Shown here: positions 1-11,012 of the stretch, piece by piece
How positions within the stretch are numbered: the first letter of the stretch is position 1
Layout of the letters: each line of letters starts with the position of its first letter
Origin: Cryptomeria japonica
Taxonomy: Eukaryota; Streptophyta; Pinopsida; Cupressales; Cupressaceae
Length of the DNA stretch: 64,000 nt
Direction of reading: 5' to 3'
Assembly: GCF_030272615.1 (NCBI RefSeq)
Contig: NC_081413.1
Coordinates: forward strand, 188,014,669 to 188,078,668
The notes under the pieces: generated by a model
The model's database searches: none
What the model was told of the DNA's origin: nothing
Seen by the model: the letters and a program-made list of their open reading frames with translations, nothing else
Position numbers and translations under genes: made by a program

Positions 1-407
1 ATGGAATTGAATTGCAACAAAATACTTTCCTTTTGAGGGAAAGGCTAGATCTCAAATTGAATTCTTGTAATTGAAGTTGATACCTTGATGAATCTTTATT
101 GAATCCTCACAAAAGGTTTTAGGATATCATGTAGAATGTCTTCATGGAAGGTTGATCATGGATTCCATCTTGAATGCTTTAAATTGACTTAATCTCTCAT
201 TCAATGCTTGATGAATTCTTGATTTCTTTCTCACTTGAATTGAATTCGCTAGAGTGTAATTAAGAGAGAGATCCAACTTACGATTAGAATTAGACTTAAA
301 ATGAGAGGGATGGGCCTCCTTTTATACTTAATCATCCAAAAATTATTTGAATTTTCAGAGAAGGCCAACATGGGAGCTAAATTCTTGCCCACTTTAAGTG
401 ATTGTTG
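1..407 (-). other. LTR-like sequence, left part (host of element A)
   Basis: This stretch has no convincing protein. On the minus strand it holds a TATA-type box (TATAAAAGGAGG) followed by AT-rich leader-like sequence, as in an LTR U3/R region. The insertion site of element A is at its right edge, and the same sequence appears to resume at 22,979 after one copy of the TSD TGTTG. The outer element's family cannot be told because its coding part lies outside the window or is lost. Assignment as an LTR is inference from the promoter-like box and composition. Confidence 0.35.
320..327 (-). promoter_or_regulatory. TATA box candidate, minus strand
   Basis: On the minus strand the sequence reads GTATAAAAGGAGGCC, a good plant TATA element. 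It lies in the LTR-like sequence interrupted by element A. If this is an LTR, transcription would run toward position 1. A is inserted about 80 bp upstream of the box, so it separates the box from most of the putative U3. Confidence 0.35.
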
Positions 408-479
408 TGTTGCAAATATGATGTCGATGGTTGTCATTGATGTCAACATATTGTTTTGGGATTGGTTCCTTAAGTTGGT
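408..479 (+). repeat. Element A 5' LTR remnant
   Basis: About 72 bp match the first 72 bp of the 3' LTR at 21,975 with about four substitutions. The match ends at about 479, and Gag coding sequence begins within a few bases. The rest of the LTR, the tRNA primer site and the leader are therefore missing through one deletion. The remnant keeps the U3 dyad described at 430-447. Confidence 0.85.
430..447 (+). promoter_or_regulatory. Imperfect dyad in element A 5' LTR
   Basis: The 18-bp sequence GTTGTCATTGATGTCAAC is a near-palindrome, with 8-bp arms around a 2-bp centre and one mismatched pair. It recurs close to the 5' end of the LTRs of elements A, C and E. Its conservation in U3 suggests a transcription-factor or integrase-associated site, but the binding protein is unknown. 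Confidence 0.5.
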
Positions 480-485
480 TATATG

Positions 486-1116
486 ATCTCCTTGGGATAC
501 AACACTTGGAAAACAATGGAAACTATTTACAACCGGAAAATGGTCTTACCACTTCGGATGAAATTCAGACCTATGAAGAAAATGAAAAGGCAAGGTATGC
601 TATATTTAGTGCTCTATCAAAGACTGAATTAACAAAGGTTATTTCATTAAATACTGCTCATGAAGTTTGGGAAAATTTAAGGGATATCTATGAAGGAAAT
701 GATAGGGTTAAATTATCAAAGAAGCTGACAGCTAAGCGCAGATATGAGAACTTGAGAATGGAAGAAGGAGAAGATATAACAAGTTATTTTTAGAAGGTTG
801 ATAGTGCAGTAAATGAAATCATAGAACTTGGTGGCACTTTGATAGATGAAGACATAATTGAGAAGATTTTGATGTCTCTACCAAAAAGTTACAATGATAA
901 GATCTCTTCTATTGAAAAAACTTATGATTTGAAGAAGTTTACTATGGAACAACTACATGAAGCTAAATCTGAGACTGCCTTGAAAGCCTCTAAGGAAGAT
1001 CTTAAAGATGAAATCTTGGATGAGATGAAAGCGAAATTTATAAGGAAATTGAAGAAAGGCACCCACAAATATAAAGACATGTTACCTCTTAAATGCTTTA
1101 GATGTGGAAAAATTGA
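486..1116 (+). pseudogene. Element A Gag (UBN2-type copia Gag), broken
   Basis: Copia Gag forms the virus-like particle that packages element RNA. The translation shows the plant UBN2/copia Gag pattern: an EVWENLRDIYEG-like core, a helical segment around KILMSLPKSY, then the start of a CCHC zinc knuckle (CFRCGK). Its N-terminus is lost in the deletion that removed the 5' LTR. There is an in-frame TAG at 791-793, and the frame shifts inside the zinc knuckle near 1,110, where the knuckle His is also replaced. The product is not expressible. The family assignment is secure from the motif order. Confidence 0.85.
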
Positions 1117-1775
1117 TTGAATATAGCTACTAGATGTCTGGAAAAAGGATCAATAAATTTTATTAGGGAGAATAAAGGGAAGTTTAATAAGAAAATCTAT
1201 TATGTTAAAGATGACGTTGGTATCTCAGATGATGAATCAGACTATGAAGAAGGTGACTATTTGTTTTTGGTAGAAAAGGATGTATCTAAGATTGATATTT
1301 CTACTACTGCCTTACATGCTAGGAGAGATAGAAATGAATGGTTGATTGATAGTGGATGCTCAAATCATATGACTGGTGATAAAAATAAGTTTGTAAAACT
1401 TGAAAATTATGATGGAGGTTCTATTAGGTTTGGAGATGATCAGACAACACAAATTGTAGGAATTGGCTCTATTACCTTTGCTGGAAAGCATAATACTGAA
1501 AAATGTTTACTATATGAAGGGTTTGCATCACAATCTCTTGAGTGATGGACATATATGCGAAAATGGCTATAATGTTGTGTTTCAGGATGGTGGTTGTGAA
1601 ATTCAGAAGAGATCCATAATTGTTATTGCAGCAGGAAAAAGTACTGGTGGAAATATGTATCTGCTAGAAGGAGCTACAAGACATTATTTGTTATCTCAGT
1701 TGAACGATAGTTGGCTTTGGCACAGAAGGATGTGTCATATCAACTTTGATAATTTGTTAAAGATTAATTCATCAA
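1117..1775 (+). pseudogene. Element A protease and GAG-pre-integrase region, broken
   Basis: The frame begins with the end of the zinc knuckle, passes through an acidic linker and reaches the aspartic protease motif WLIDSGCSNHM near 1,339-1,371. A frameshift near 1,500 leads to the GAG-pre-integrase segment, which has the WHRRMCHINFDNL motif (H-x3-H part of the integrase zinc site). The sequence stops at 1,775, where element B is inserted within its target ATCAA. The remainder of the integrase continues at 19,152. The protease keeps its DSG catalytic triad, but the frame is shifted. Confidence 0.88.
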
Positions 1776-2455
1776 TGCTGGGAAATTGGTGCTATACACC
1801 TTGCATAATAATGTTTCATTGTTGTTTTATTTTATTATTGTGTGAGGTGGACATGGCATTATATTATAATTTCATATTGTATTGTTGCACCTAGGAGCAC
1901 TTAGATGGACGTGAAACATGTAAAGATTCTCTTGGAATATTCTTGTAACCACTTGATGAGTTGTGTTGACACATTGGCATTATTATATTACATCTATTTA
2001 ATATTGGGGAATGTAATTGGGATGAAGTACCCAATATTAAATGTGGGTCAGGAGTAGGTAGGAAAAATATTATATTTTATTGTCACATGGTTTTGATGTA
2101 AATCCACTTGGTGGTTTTGTGGGAGCTTGTGTTTATAAAAGCAACCACAAGGATAGTTGTTTGGGTTAGCCGGGTTAGCATTTGTGAAGGAGGAAGCATG
2201 ACATGGGATGTGTGGATTCATGATTGGTCACATGGAGTGCTTGGTTATGGCTGAGTTTTCGAAGGCTTTCCATAGTTATATTGTAATGGATGCATTGCTA
2301 ATAATAAATGGTGGATGATGCTTTTGTAGGCTAGGTTTTTCCCTCATGAGGGTTTTCCCAAGATATATCTTATGTCATATTTTTATGGGTATGTTGTCTA
2401 TTCTTTGCATGGGTTATGTGGAAATTGTCATAAAGATGGCTACAAGTTCCTTACA
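1776..2455 (+). repeat. Element B 5' LTR (680 bp)
   Basis: It begins TGCTGGGAAATTGG and ends TTACA, immediately before the primer site. It aligns along its whole length with 18,420-19,151. Relative to the 3' copy it lacks about 45 bp near the end and a short duplicated phrase around CACATGGTTTTG. A TTTATAAAAGC TATA-like box lies near 2,131-2,145. Confidence 0.88.
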
Positions 2456-2457
2456 AG

Positions 2458-2470
2458 TGGTATCAAAGCT
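2458..2470 (+). other. Element B primer binding site (initiator tRNA-Met type)
   Basis: TGGTATCAAAGCT begins two bases after the 5' LTR. It matches the common plant primer site TGGTATCAGAGC with one substitution. Its position directly after the LTR fixes the LTR boundary and the + orientation of B. Confidence 0.85.
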
Positions 2471-5400
2471 ATTGGTTTAATGTTGTTTATAACCCTAGTT
2501 GGAATCCATGAATGCATGAAAGAATGAAAAGACAAGGCGAGATATATGTTTTTGAAGGTTGTTATTGTAGATCTGTGTTATTTGGGTTTGTTGTTATAAT
2601 GGGTTGTTTGCATATTTGGAGTTTGATGAATTTGGTCAATCTAGGGCATCATTGAAAATTTGCTTTAAATGTTGGTTTTGGGGGTGAGATTTTGAATTTG
2701 GCCCCGTGGCACAAAACAGACCTCATGGATGGATTCAGGTTGGCCGAGAAACGAAAATTCATATAAAATTTGCCCTATTTTGTCACAGTTGAAAATATTG
2801 CAAATTTTGTTTTGTATGGTCGGCCTTGACGGTTGTCAAATTTGTGACAATTTGCGGATTAAAAAAAAATTCCCAACGGATTAAATTTGAACCCACGGAA
2901 ACTTATAATATATATATATAAAGTCGAGGGGGGGGCACTTTTAAAAAAAAAAAAGCGAATGATAAATTTTATTTTTTTTAAATATTATATTGGCCAGGGG
3001 CCGAAACACCACTCCTGACCCCCGTACCCCCCCCTACGCTTTTGGCATGGCATGCAATACCTTCCAACAATAGGTATTGTCGGAACTTGCGGCAGGGACC
3101 CCGACCCACCACCGTCGATGGTCCCAACCACTATATGGTGGTAAAACGAAAATACCACCATGATTAATATAAAAAAAATAAAAAATTATGCCATTTTAAA
3201 ATAATTTAAATATTTTTTTGTGTGGCATGTCAGTAATAATTAAAATCATTTTTTTGGCCATGGAGTTGGGAGATGTGTGGGGCCTGGCTAGCGGGCCCCA
3301 CCAAGGAAATATATTTAAAAATTTGGAAAATAAAATCAATCCAATTGGAGGAATTTATTTGGGTTTTTGGTTTGAGAAGTTGGTTTAAATTTTTAAGTCC
3401 ATGTATTCATCATATAGTGAAATTGGACGTTTTCTTCCAACTGACATAACTTTCACCCAAGATGTCAGATTTTGGACTTCTTATACTCATTGGAAAGTTG
3501 ATTCTAAGTAATACAATTTGGAACTAGTTTGAATCCCTTTTTTTTTTTTGCCATTTTGGCATGTTTTTGGAGCCTAGAAGCCAGATTTTTTCATTTTCAC
3601 AATTATAGTCATAACTTTTGCATATAGAATCAGATTTTGGATTTCGAATAGGCGTTGGAGAGAATGTTTAGTTGACTATAGTGTGGTACTATTATTTAAT
3701 AAATTGATGGGTATGGAGAGGTGTGTACTTGTTTGATCACTTGCAGGTGCTTGAGATTCAGGGTGTATGTGTTAGTGCATCCAGATGAGTCATGAGGCAA
3801 AACCTTGAGGGAGTACATGTTATGAGTTTTTATGATGCTACAACTGATTATCAAATTTGGTGCTCATTGGTACAAGTTTATAGGTGTTTTCCAAAGTTAT
3901 ACTTTGATGGTGATAGGTACACAGGTTGGCTTCAGTTTGAGGACTTGGTTGGACATGGTTTGAGGCTTGGAGTTTCATGTGGGTGATAGTTGAGTGCAAG
4001 TACAACATTGATTATGATTACGGTGCCATGGGTATGCAGTTATATGTTTTGCATTGACACGACATAGTCATGTTTGTGGTGATTTGGTTTGATGTTAGGA
4101 GGTTGTTCATTATCTCCTTGATGCTTATTTGGTTCCTTGATTATGGTACTTGGTTGTGGACATGTTTGGCAAACCAAATCGGATGTTGATTTGGTGTTTG
4201 AATTATGCGGTCTACAAGATTATTCTCTTTGATATCTTAGTTTGCAGTTTACTAATGTGATGATGAGTTTGCATGTTCAGTGATTGGATATATGAGTTAT
4301 CTAGGTTATGGATTAGCTACCCATTCACTTGCAGTGGGATGATGCAAATGTGGACTGTCTATATCCACCAGGTTTGATTCATTCTGGTGCATACTTGTGA
4401 GTTGACCTTGTTTGTAGTCATTTGTGCATTGGTATGGTTGTTTTGAGATTAGAGGATGGATGTTGTTATAGTAATTGGATAGTTGGTATGGGACTTGTAG
4501 CATGTATTTGATCACGATGTCATGATAGCTTGGTTATTTATTTGATTACACTTTTAGTGGGAGCTTTTGATAGTGATGAGTTGGCGGTGTAGGATTGATT
4601 CCTAATTGGTGGTTTGTTGGTGGTTGTATGTATCTTCTTGAGATGGAGTTAATGGTTTACTTGATATTGTTAGACATTTCAGTTGGATGTGTGTAGACCT
4701 GGATGTTCTTCATGTAGGTGATGGTTATCACGATTCCATGTGTGACTCAGTATCATGGTTCAGTGGGAGTTGTTGGCAATGATATGTATTCACCATTAGA
4801 TGGTGGATGATCTTCTTAGTGTACAGATGTTTGGAGGATGCCTGAGATCCTGTTGTTGTAGAAGGGTCTTTCACATTTGTGGGTACACTAGCAGGAGATG
4901 ATTATCTTCATGTTGATTGGAGATTGTCATGGGTGATATTTGGTTTAGAGTATGTTATTATGTCATGGTTTACTCTTGATACACGTTTAGAGTTTGACAT
5001 GATACATTTCTCTTGAGACCATGTTATGGTCACTTGGAGCATGTTATCTCCTTGGAGGGGATGGCTAGATCATGTTGTCATGTCTATGTTCCCAATTCAA
5101 CTGCTAGAGCTTTGACATTGATCTTGGTTGGTTCTCTTTGTATTGAGTGTATGATCATTTGCTTGATACTTCATGGTGATTCTATGTTGCATTTGTAGTT
5201 TGGCATGGATTGATCAGTTACAGGTGCTCATGGATACATGGAGATGTTGGTGATGTTGGTATTCTCTTGTGATTAGAGATATGTGTTGGGACGGTTGGTT
5301 GTTTCAATAGGAAGACTGAGGAGCATTCACCTAGTATGGACTTGAGAGGAGATTGTTCTTAGTGTGAGTCATGATGACTTAGATAGCTTGATGAGCATTC

Positions 5401-6317
5401 TCATTCCCCACTCTTGGTCTAATCGACAGTTTACTACTTGAGAGGTATTGTCCATTGTTCCTTTTAGGTGCATTATGTTATGCTTATCTTTCATAGATAT
5501 GGATCTTGAGCTATGGATAGATGGTTAGTTCTAGAGAATTCCATTTGATAAATGTATGGAATTGGTTATTTCCTTGTGCATTTGATTTGATTATTATGAT
5601 GGTATTCATTGATCATTGATTCTAGGAGATGGTTTATTGGATGTATTCCCTAGGCTTGGGAATGGATATTTAGTTTGATCTTCTTGGTTATGAGAGACTT
5701 GCATCCATTTTGATTACATGTTATATATGTTGGTTTAGTTCAAGGGATTGAATGGTGTTTGGGTGTTGTTATGCTTTTCATGCGGGGTTCTATGGAGGAG
5801 ATCATACTTGACATAGTTAGCATTTAGAGGTGTGTGTAGGACATACTACAAGATTTGATTTGCAGTGTTTCTCTCTTTGTTTTGGTTATCTTCTTGGATG
5901 TTCGTATTCACATTACATTGGTTGGAGGTTGTTTGGAGCTATGTGTTCACTGGTTTTGTGTTTATATGTTGTCATATGGGAGATGGCATAGAGGTTCCTT
6001 TATCTATTTCTTTTGTTGGTATGGAGAATATGGGAGAATGTTGGAGACATGGTATGAGAGTGGTACTTGTAGGTTATTGGTTTACATGATGTTTATATTG
6101 ATGTGGATGTTCTTGATACTACATGGTTACATTTCTATGATATGTTGTTAGTTGATTTATTTCTGATATTGACATTACCTATGCAGTGGGAGTTCCTTGG
6201 TGTACATATGTGACAAGTATTGCACTTGGGGCTTGTGGTTGCATGTTACAGGTTGCATCTGTTGATGAGATGTTATTGACTTGGTGTTCAGATATCAGTT
6301 GGTGCATGAATTATCAT
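2471..6317 (+). other. Element B internal region, non-coding
   Basis: About 3.85 kb without a recognisable protein domain on either strand. Parts between about 2,880 and 3,300 are GC-rich with long G and C runs and an AATACC...GGTATT hairpin. From about 3,700 to 6,300 the + strand is strikingly rich in T and G. Two degenerate copies of a CATAACTTT...CAGATTTTGG phrase lie near 3,440-3,500 and 3,605-3,665. AGTGGGAG phrases resembling the element's own polypurine tract recur near 4,557, 4,761 and 6,186. No function is claimed. Confidence 0.7.
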
Positions 6318-6430
6318 TGTTAGGTCCCAGAGACAATTGAGAGGGGGGGGGGGGGGGTGAATTAGTTGTCAAATATATTCAAACCAAAATTAAGTTAACC
6401 AAACTTAATGCTTAATACCGGTAAACCAAA

Positions 6431-6889
6431 GGGGGGCGGGGTGGGTGGAAAATAGTTGGGTGGGGGGGAACTAAACGACATCTACTGAAGCAGGGGGGGG
6501 ATGGGTAGGGAATTATAGTTGTGTGGGGGGCGTCGATTCTCCCACCCACCTCAGCAGGGGGGGAACTATAGTGGCGGGAATTCTAGTTTGGCCATTAGGG
6601 AACCTCGATTGAATGCCCTACTATTCTACTCTTGAAACCCGTTTACTTGCACTTGGATCTTACTCACACAATATCATTGGTGAACCCAAATTGACTTCCT
6701 CTCCTGCTGGTCGAGCAGGTGGTCAAGTTCTCTCATGAATCAACTATAGTTCACCGGTCGAGCCGCATAAATGACTTGTACATGACCCTGTAATCGCCCA
6801 AGGGTGCTCGACATAAATGACCTGTAGTAGTTGGTTGACAATAATAGCCCGACTGCAACCTCCCCCATAGAATAGTAGGGGCTCGGTTC
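6431..6889. other. G-rich segment replacing part of element C 3' LTR
   Basis: About 459 bp have no counterpart in the 5' LTR of C, where about 103 bp (roughly 17,270-17,372) stand instead. The left half is a series of G runs. The stretch at 6,493-6,510, GGGGGGGGATGGGTAGGG, satisfies a four-tract G-quadruplex pattern. GTGGGTGG near 6,441 is inverted as CCCACCCACC near 6,541. The right half has a direct repeat of about 15 bp (CATAAATGACTTGTA at about 6,767 and CATAAATGACCTGTA at about 6,812). No coding domain or clear terminal repeat was seen. Its origin is unknown. Confidence 0.6.
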
Positions 6890-6978
6890 CCTGTAAGGGG
6901 AAAAACCATGGTGGGAAACCTTACCCACAATCAAATGATACTATTATAGATAGTATGTGTGTACAATATGGTGTCTGT

Positions 6979-9322
6979 TGATGGGATGGGGAATGGGATA
7001 GATCTATGCTCTTGGATCACCAAGTACTCTAACCACACCCTAGGGTCTCTAGGACTTCCTCTTCTTGTGGAATCCCCTGACCTTTCCCAATCCACCCACC
7101 AACAATTTGGTAAACTACTCCTAAGGTCTCACCTACTCATGAGTTTCAAGGAACCCTTACTTAGGCTAATAAGGGCTTGGCTTGTTCCACACCTTCCTAG
7201 GTATTAGCAAGGATAGGTCAGGTCTAATACATGGATTTTATACCCATTCATGTGCCCCCAAGAGGTTTCAAGCTTCCTGCCCCTTACCGATTTCACAGTT
7301 TTGTCTTTTGCCTACAAAATAGGGCTACAAGGATTGTGACCAATTAGGCCTCCTACCCGGTCCTTTAGGGCTCCCTCTTGCAAATGATGCACTTGCTTGT
7401 GAAACTTCCTAAAATACCTGCTATTCATTTGGCAAGGGCTCAAGGATTTTCCTAGTTTTAGGCCTCCAAGTGTCTGTACACTACCCTTGGTGGATTTTAA
7501 GGTTTTTAAGGGTTTTTAAAGAGGGTTTTTAGGCCTGCCATGGTCACAATGTAGGTTTGGTGCTCTTGCCACCTTTTTTGGATTGGTGGAAGCTCCTCCT
7601 TCACACTAATGGTGCTCCACTCAACCATCTACAACTCCTCCAAAGGGTGCCTCCTCCTCTGACCTTCCTTTCTCTCCAAAACCTTTGCAACTTAACCCTT
7701 CCTAGCCGGGCATTGTCTAGTCTCGCCTAGGAGTGGGTCTTTAGATGGCCTCCTTCCATTTTCAAGGGCCCTTATTTCTTTGAAGTATAGTATAGGGTCT
7801 TTAATCTCATTCCCCATGGTTTCATGGTGATTCCACAATGGGGAATGGAGTTATGAACCCATTGACACAAACCAGTCCAAAACTGGACAGTGAGAAGCAA
7901 GTTTACAAACTATTTACAAACACACACAACCTGAAAAAAAAAACCTAATCTAATTACTCAAAATGAAATTAAATAAACCATACAAGACACTCCACACATT
8001 TTTTCTTGAAAATCAATCCATTAACAATCTTCTTTTACTCCTTTTGTGCCGACTGTCAACAAAATTGTAGTCACAGTCAAGTCACTTTGCTTGGGTCGTA
8101 CAACATCTGACATCCAACCCATTAACTTAGGGTTTTCAATTACTTATAGTACCTCTTCCTTGATCTATGTACCCATATTAGGGTTGTCCATGCTAACCTA
8201 AATATTTTGACCTCTAGGTGGAAAAGTTGCTTGACAACTTTTAAAAGTTGTCATGCAACATTTGCCACTTTTGAGCAACTTTCTCAATGTTGCTTTTCTT
8301 GACTCCTAGACCCATATTGGGATAACCTAAGGACACCAACATGATAAGAATGACCCATAAACACCTTGAATGCACACATACCCTCTATTTCCAAAAAAAA
8401 CTCAACTTTTGACTCATGACCCTAGGACCTCAGCTAGATGGGATAGGGAATGGGATAGACTAGCCTAGTCTATGCTCTTGGATCCTTTCCTTGGATCACC
8501 AGGTGCTCTAACCACACCCTAGGGTCTCTAGGACTTCCTCTACTTGTGGAATCCCCTGACCTTGCCCAATCCACCCACCAACAATTTGATAAACTACTCC
8601 TAAGGTCTCACCTACTCATGAGTTTCAAGGAACCCTTACCTAGGCTAATAAGGGCTTGGATTGTTCCACACCTTCCTAGGTCTTAGCAAGGATAGGTTAG
8701 GTCTAATAAATTGTTTTTCCACCCATTCATGTGCATGCAAGAGGTTTCAAGCTTCCTCCCCCTTACTGATTTCACAATTTTGTCTTTTGCCTACAAAATA
8801 GGGCTACAAGGATTGTGACCAATTAGGCCTCCTACCCGGTCCTTTAGGGCTCCCTCTTGCAAATGATGCACTTACTTGTGAAACTTCCTAAAAGACCTGC
8901 TATTAATTTGGCAAGGGCTCAAGGATTTTCCTAGTTTTAGGCCTCCAAGTGTCTGTGTGCCCATATTAGGGTTGTCCATGCTAACCTAAAGATTTTGACC
9001 TCTAGGTGGAAAAGTTGCTTGACAACTTTTAAAAGTTGTCATGCAACTTTTGCAACTTTTGAGAAACTTTCTCAATGTTGCTTTTCTTGACTCCTAGACC
9101 CATATTGGGCTAACCTAAGGACACCACTATGCTAAGAAGGACCCCTAAACACCTCAGAGATACACATACCCTCTATTTCCAAAAAAAACTCAACTTTTGA
9201 CTCATGACCCTATGACCTCAGCTAGGACCCTAACTAAGACCAATGAGCACATGGCTCTTATTGTATATACAATGGCTTCAAAAAAAAATGGTGGGAGCCC
9301 TTTGAAGGGTGCTCCTGCACCA
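6979..9322 (-). repeat. Element D 3' LTR with internal partial duplication
   Basis: This LTR is 2,344 bp against 1,578 bp for the 5' copy. Reading the + strand, 6,979-8,435 matches the LTR from its edge to a point shortly before its other end. A second copy then restarts at 8,436 with GATGGGATAGGGAATGGG and runs to about 8,957. There it jumps over about 700 bp and continues to 9,322. The structure is a fusion of one nearly complete and one internally deleted LTR, consistent with unequal LTR recombination or template switching. Confidence 0.85.
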
Positions 9323-9340
9323 TACTCCCCCTCTGCAACA
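9323..9340 (-). other. Element D polypurine tract
   Basis: On the minus strand GCAGAGGGGGAGTA abuts the 3' LTR start TGGTGC. It is the expected second-strand primer of the gypsy element and confirms its minus orientation. Confidence 0.75.
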
Positions 9341-9350
9341 AACTAAGGAA

Positions 9351-9728
9351 TTAGGGGAGTGAGAAGAGCCGGATCAATGCCAAGCTTCTTGAACTTGCTC
9401 TCCTCCACTCAAGTAGCTTCAAATATAGGTAGCCTGCCCATTTCACCAAGTGCTCCATGTAGACCTGGTGTCTAGTAGACTTCTTCACTCTTGACTCCAA
9501 AATCTCCTCTGCTATAGGCTTCTTTACTTGAGGTAAGGCATTCACATCCAAGTCTTGTAGTATATTGGCTTGGTTCTCAGTCTGCCCTGCTATCTCACCC
9601 TTGTACATGATCAGATCAACAACATTGAAGACTGGTGAAATGGCTAAGTCTGAAGGAAGTTCAACCTTATAGGTGTTCTCACCATATTTTGCCAGAATTC
9701 TACAAGGTCCTACCCTCTTCATTTGCAG
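9351..9728 (-). pseudogene. Element D integrase C-terminus and chromodomain, broken
   Basis: The segment begins within the integrase C-terminal domain (KRVGPCRILAKYGENTYKVELP) and leads into a chromodomain (EEILESRVKK, HLVKWAGY). Chromodomains of plant chromoviruses guide integration to particular chromatin marks. A frameshift near 9,430, directly after the WAGY motif, removes the conserved second half from frame; in the shifted frame a TGA stands where Trp is expected. An in-frame TAA at about 9,726 separates the piece from the upstream integrase. The family call is secure and the clade is not assigned. Confidence 0.85.
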
Positions 9729-11012
9729 TTAAGTAGGCTTGCCACTTTGCATTCTAGCTTTGCTCAAATGGACCATCACATAGTCACCCACCTTGAACTG
9801 AACCTCTCTCCTTTTCTCATCCATTTTGGCCTTCAGTTTTTGAGTAGGTTCAAGGATGGCTTTCTTAACCTGCTCTTGGACTTCCTTGATGGTTTGAGTG
9901 AAGTCCTCTGCTTGCCCACTCTTCATCTCCATGGAACCAAGTTCCTTGAGTTCACACACTCCTCTTGGATGTCTACCATAGACAACCTCAAAAGGACTTC
10001 TTCCAATGGTCCTATTTACATTGTCATTATATGCATACTCTTCTTGAGGAATGATTAGATCCCATGTTTGTCCATACTCCTTGGTTAGACACCTCAACAA
10101 ATTGCCTAACACCCTATTGATGACTTCAATTTGACCATCAATTTGTGGATGGTAAGCTTAGCTAAATGATAAGTTAGTTCCAAGTCTCCTCCACAATGTT
10201 TGCCAAAAATGGCCCATGAACTTGTTGTCCCTATCTAAAATAATGCTTAAAGGGAGTCCATGAATCCTCACAATCTCCTTAAAGAAGAGATGTGCAACAT
10301 AGCTAGCATCATGTGTAGTTCTACATGGAATGAAATGGCTCATCTTGGAAAATCTATCTACTACCACATAGATGTTGTCCATACCCGTCTTTGTCTTGGG
10401 AAGTCCTACTACAAAGTCCATACTTACACATTCCCAAGGCCTATTTGAGACCGATAATGGTTGATAGAGACCAGCATTGCTTGATCCTCCTTTTGCTCTT
10501 TGACACACACCACATTGTTCTACATACCTTTTCACATCTCTTGGCAACTTGGGCCAATAGTAGTACCTCTGTACTAAATCCAAGGTTTTGTTGACTCCAA
10601 AGTGTCCACTTAAACTACCATTGTGTTTCTCTTGGATGAGGTTTTCCCTCATGGATCCTCTAGGCACACACAACTGATTACCTTTGAACAAGAGACCATT
10701 TTGGAGAGTGTAATCTGCATAATCACCATGGAAATGGTTCTCAAACTCCTTGCAAACCTTGTAAGCTAATGAGAAGTCTTCATCTCCTTCATAGAGGTCC
10801 TTGAAACCTTCTATTCCTATGCTCTGCAACTGTAACTCTTGAACTGTCAACAAATTCCTGCTTAAATCATCTGCCACCTTGTTGAATTGCCCCTTCTTAT
10901 GCTTGATGGTGAAGGTGAAGGATTGGAGGTATTCCATCCATTTCAAATGTCTATTGCTAAGCTTCTCTTGAGTGTTAATATAACTCAAAGCTTGGTTGTT
11001 TGTGAACACCAC
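9729..11012 (-). pseudogene. Element D RNase H end and integrase, broken
   Basis: The frame starts in the end of RNase H (NNQALSYIN..., SNRHLKWMEYLQ) and passes to the integrase HHCC zinc site (H-x-H, then CGVCQRAKG near 10,485-10,510). The core follows, with the first Asp in SMDFVVGLPKT near 10,415 and the second in ILDRDNKF near 10,225. A TAG at about 10,158 interrupts the core just before the YHPQ/DGQ-E segment, which continues to 9,729. It is one frame apart from the RT segment, so a frameshift lies near 11,000. Integrase joins element DNA to the chromosome, but this copy cannot make it. Confidence 0.9.

Noticed and set aside
5855-6151. Overlapping + frames of up to 98 codons in the element B interior, hydrophobic and Cys/Trp/Met-rich.
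   Set aside because: Composition follows directly from T/G-rich DNA, frames overlap each other and no homologous pattern is seen.
6343-6357. A 15-base G run as an assembly artefact.
   Set aside because: The other LTR of C has a 12-base run at the same place, and related LTRs have C-rich ends there. It is a real feature, although the exact length may be uncertain.
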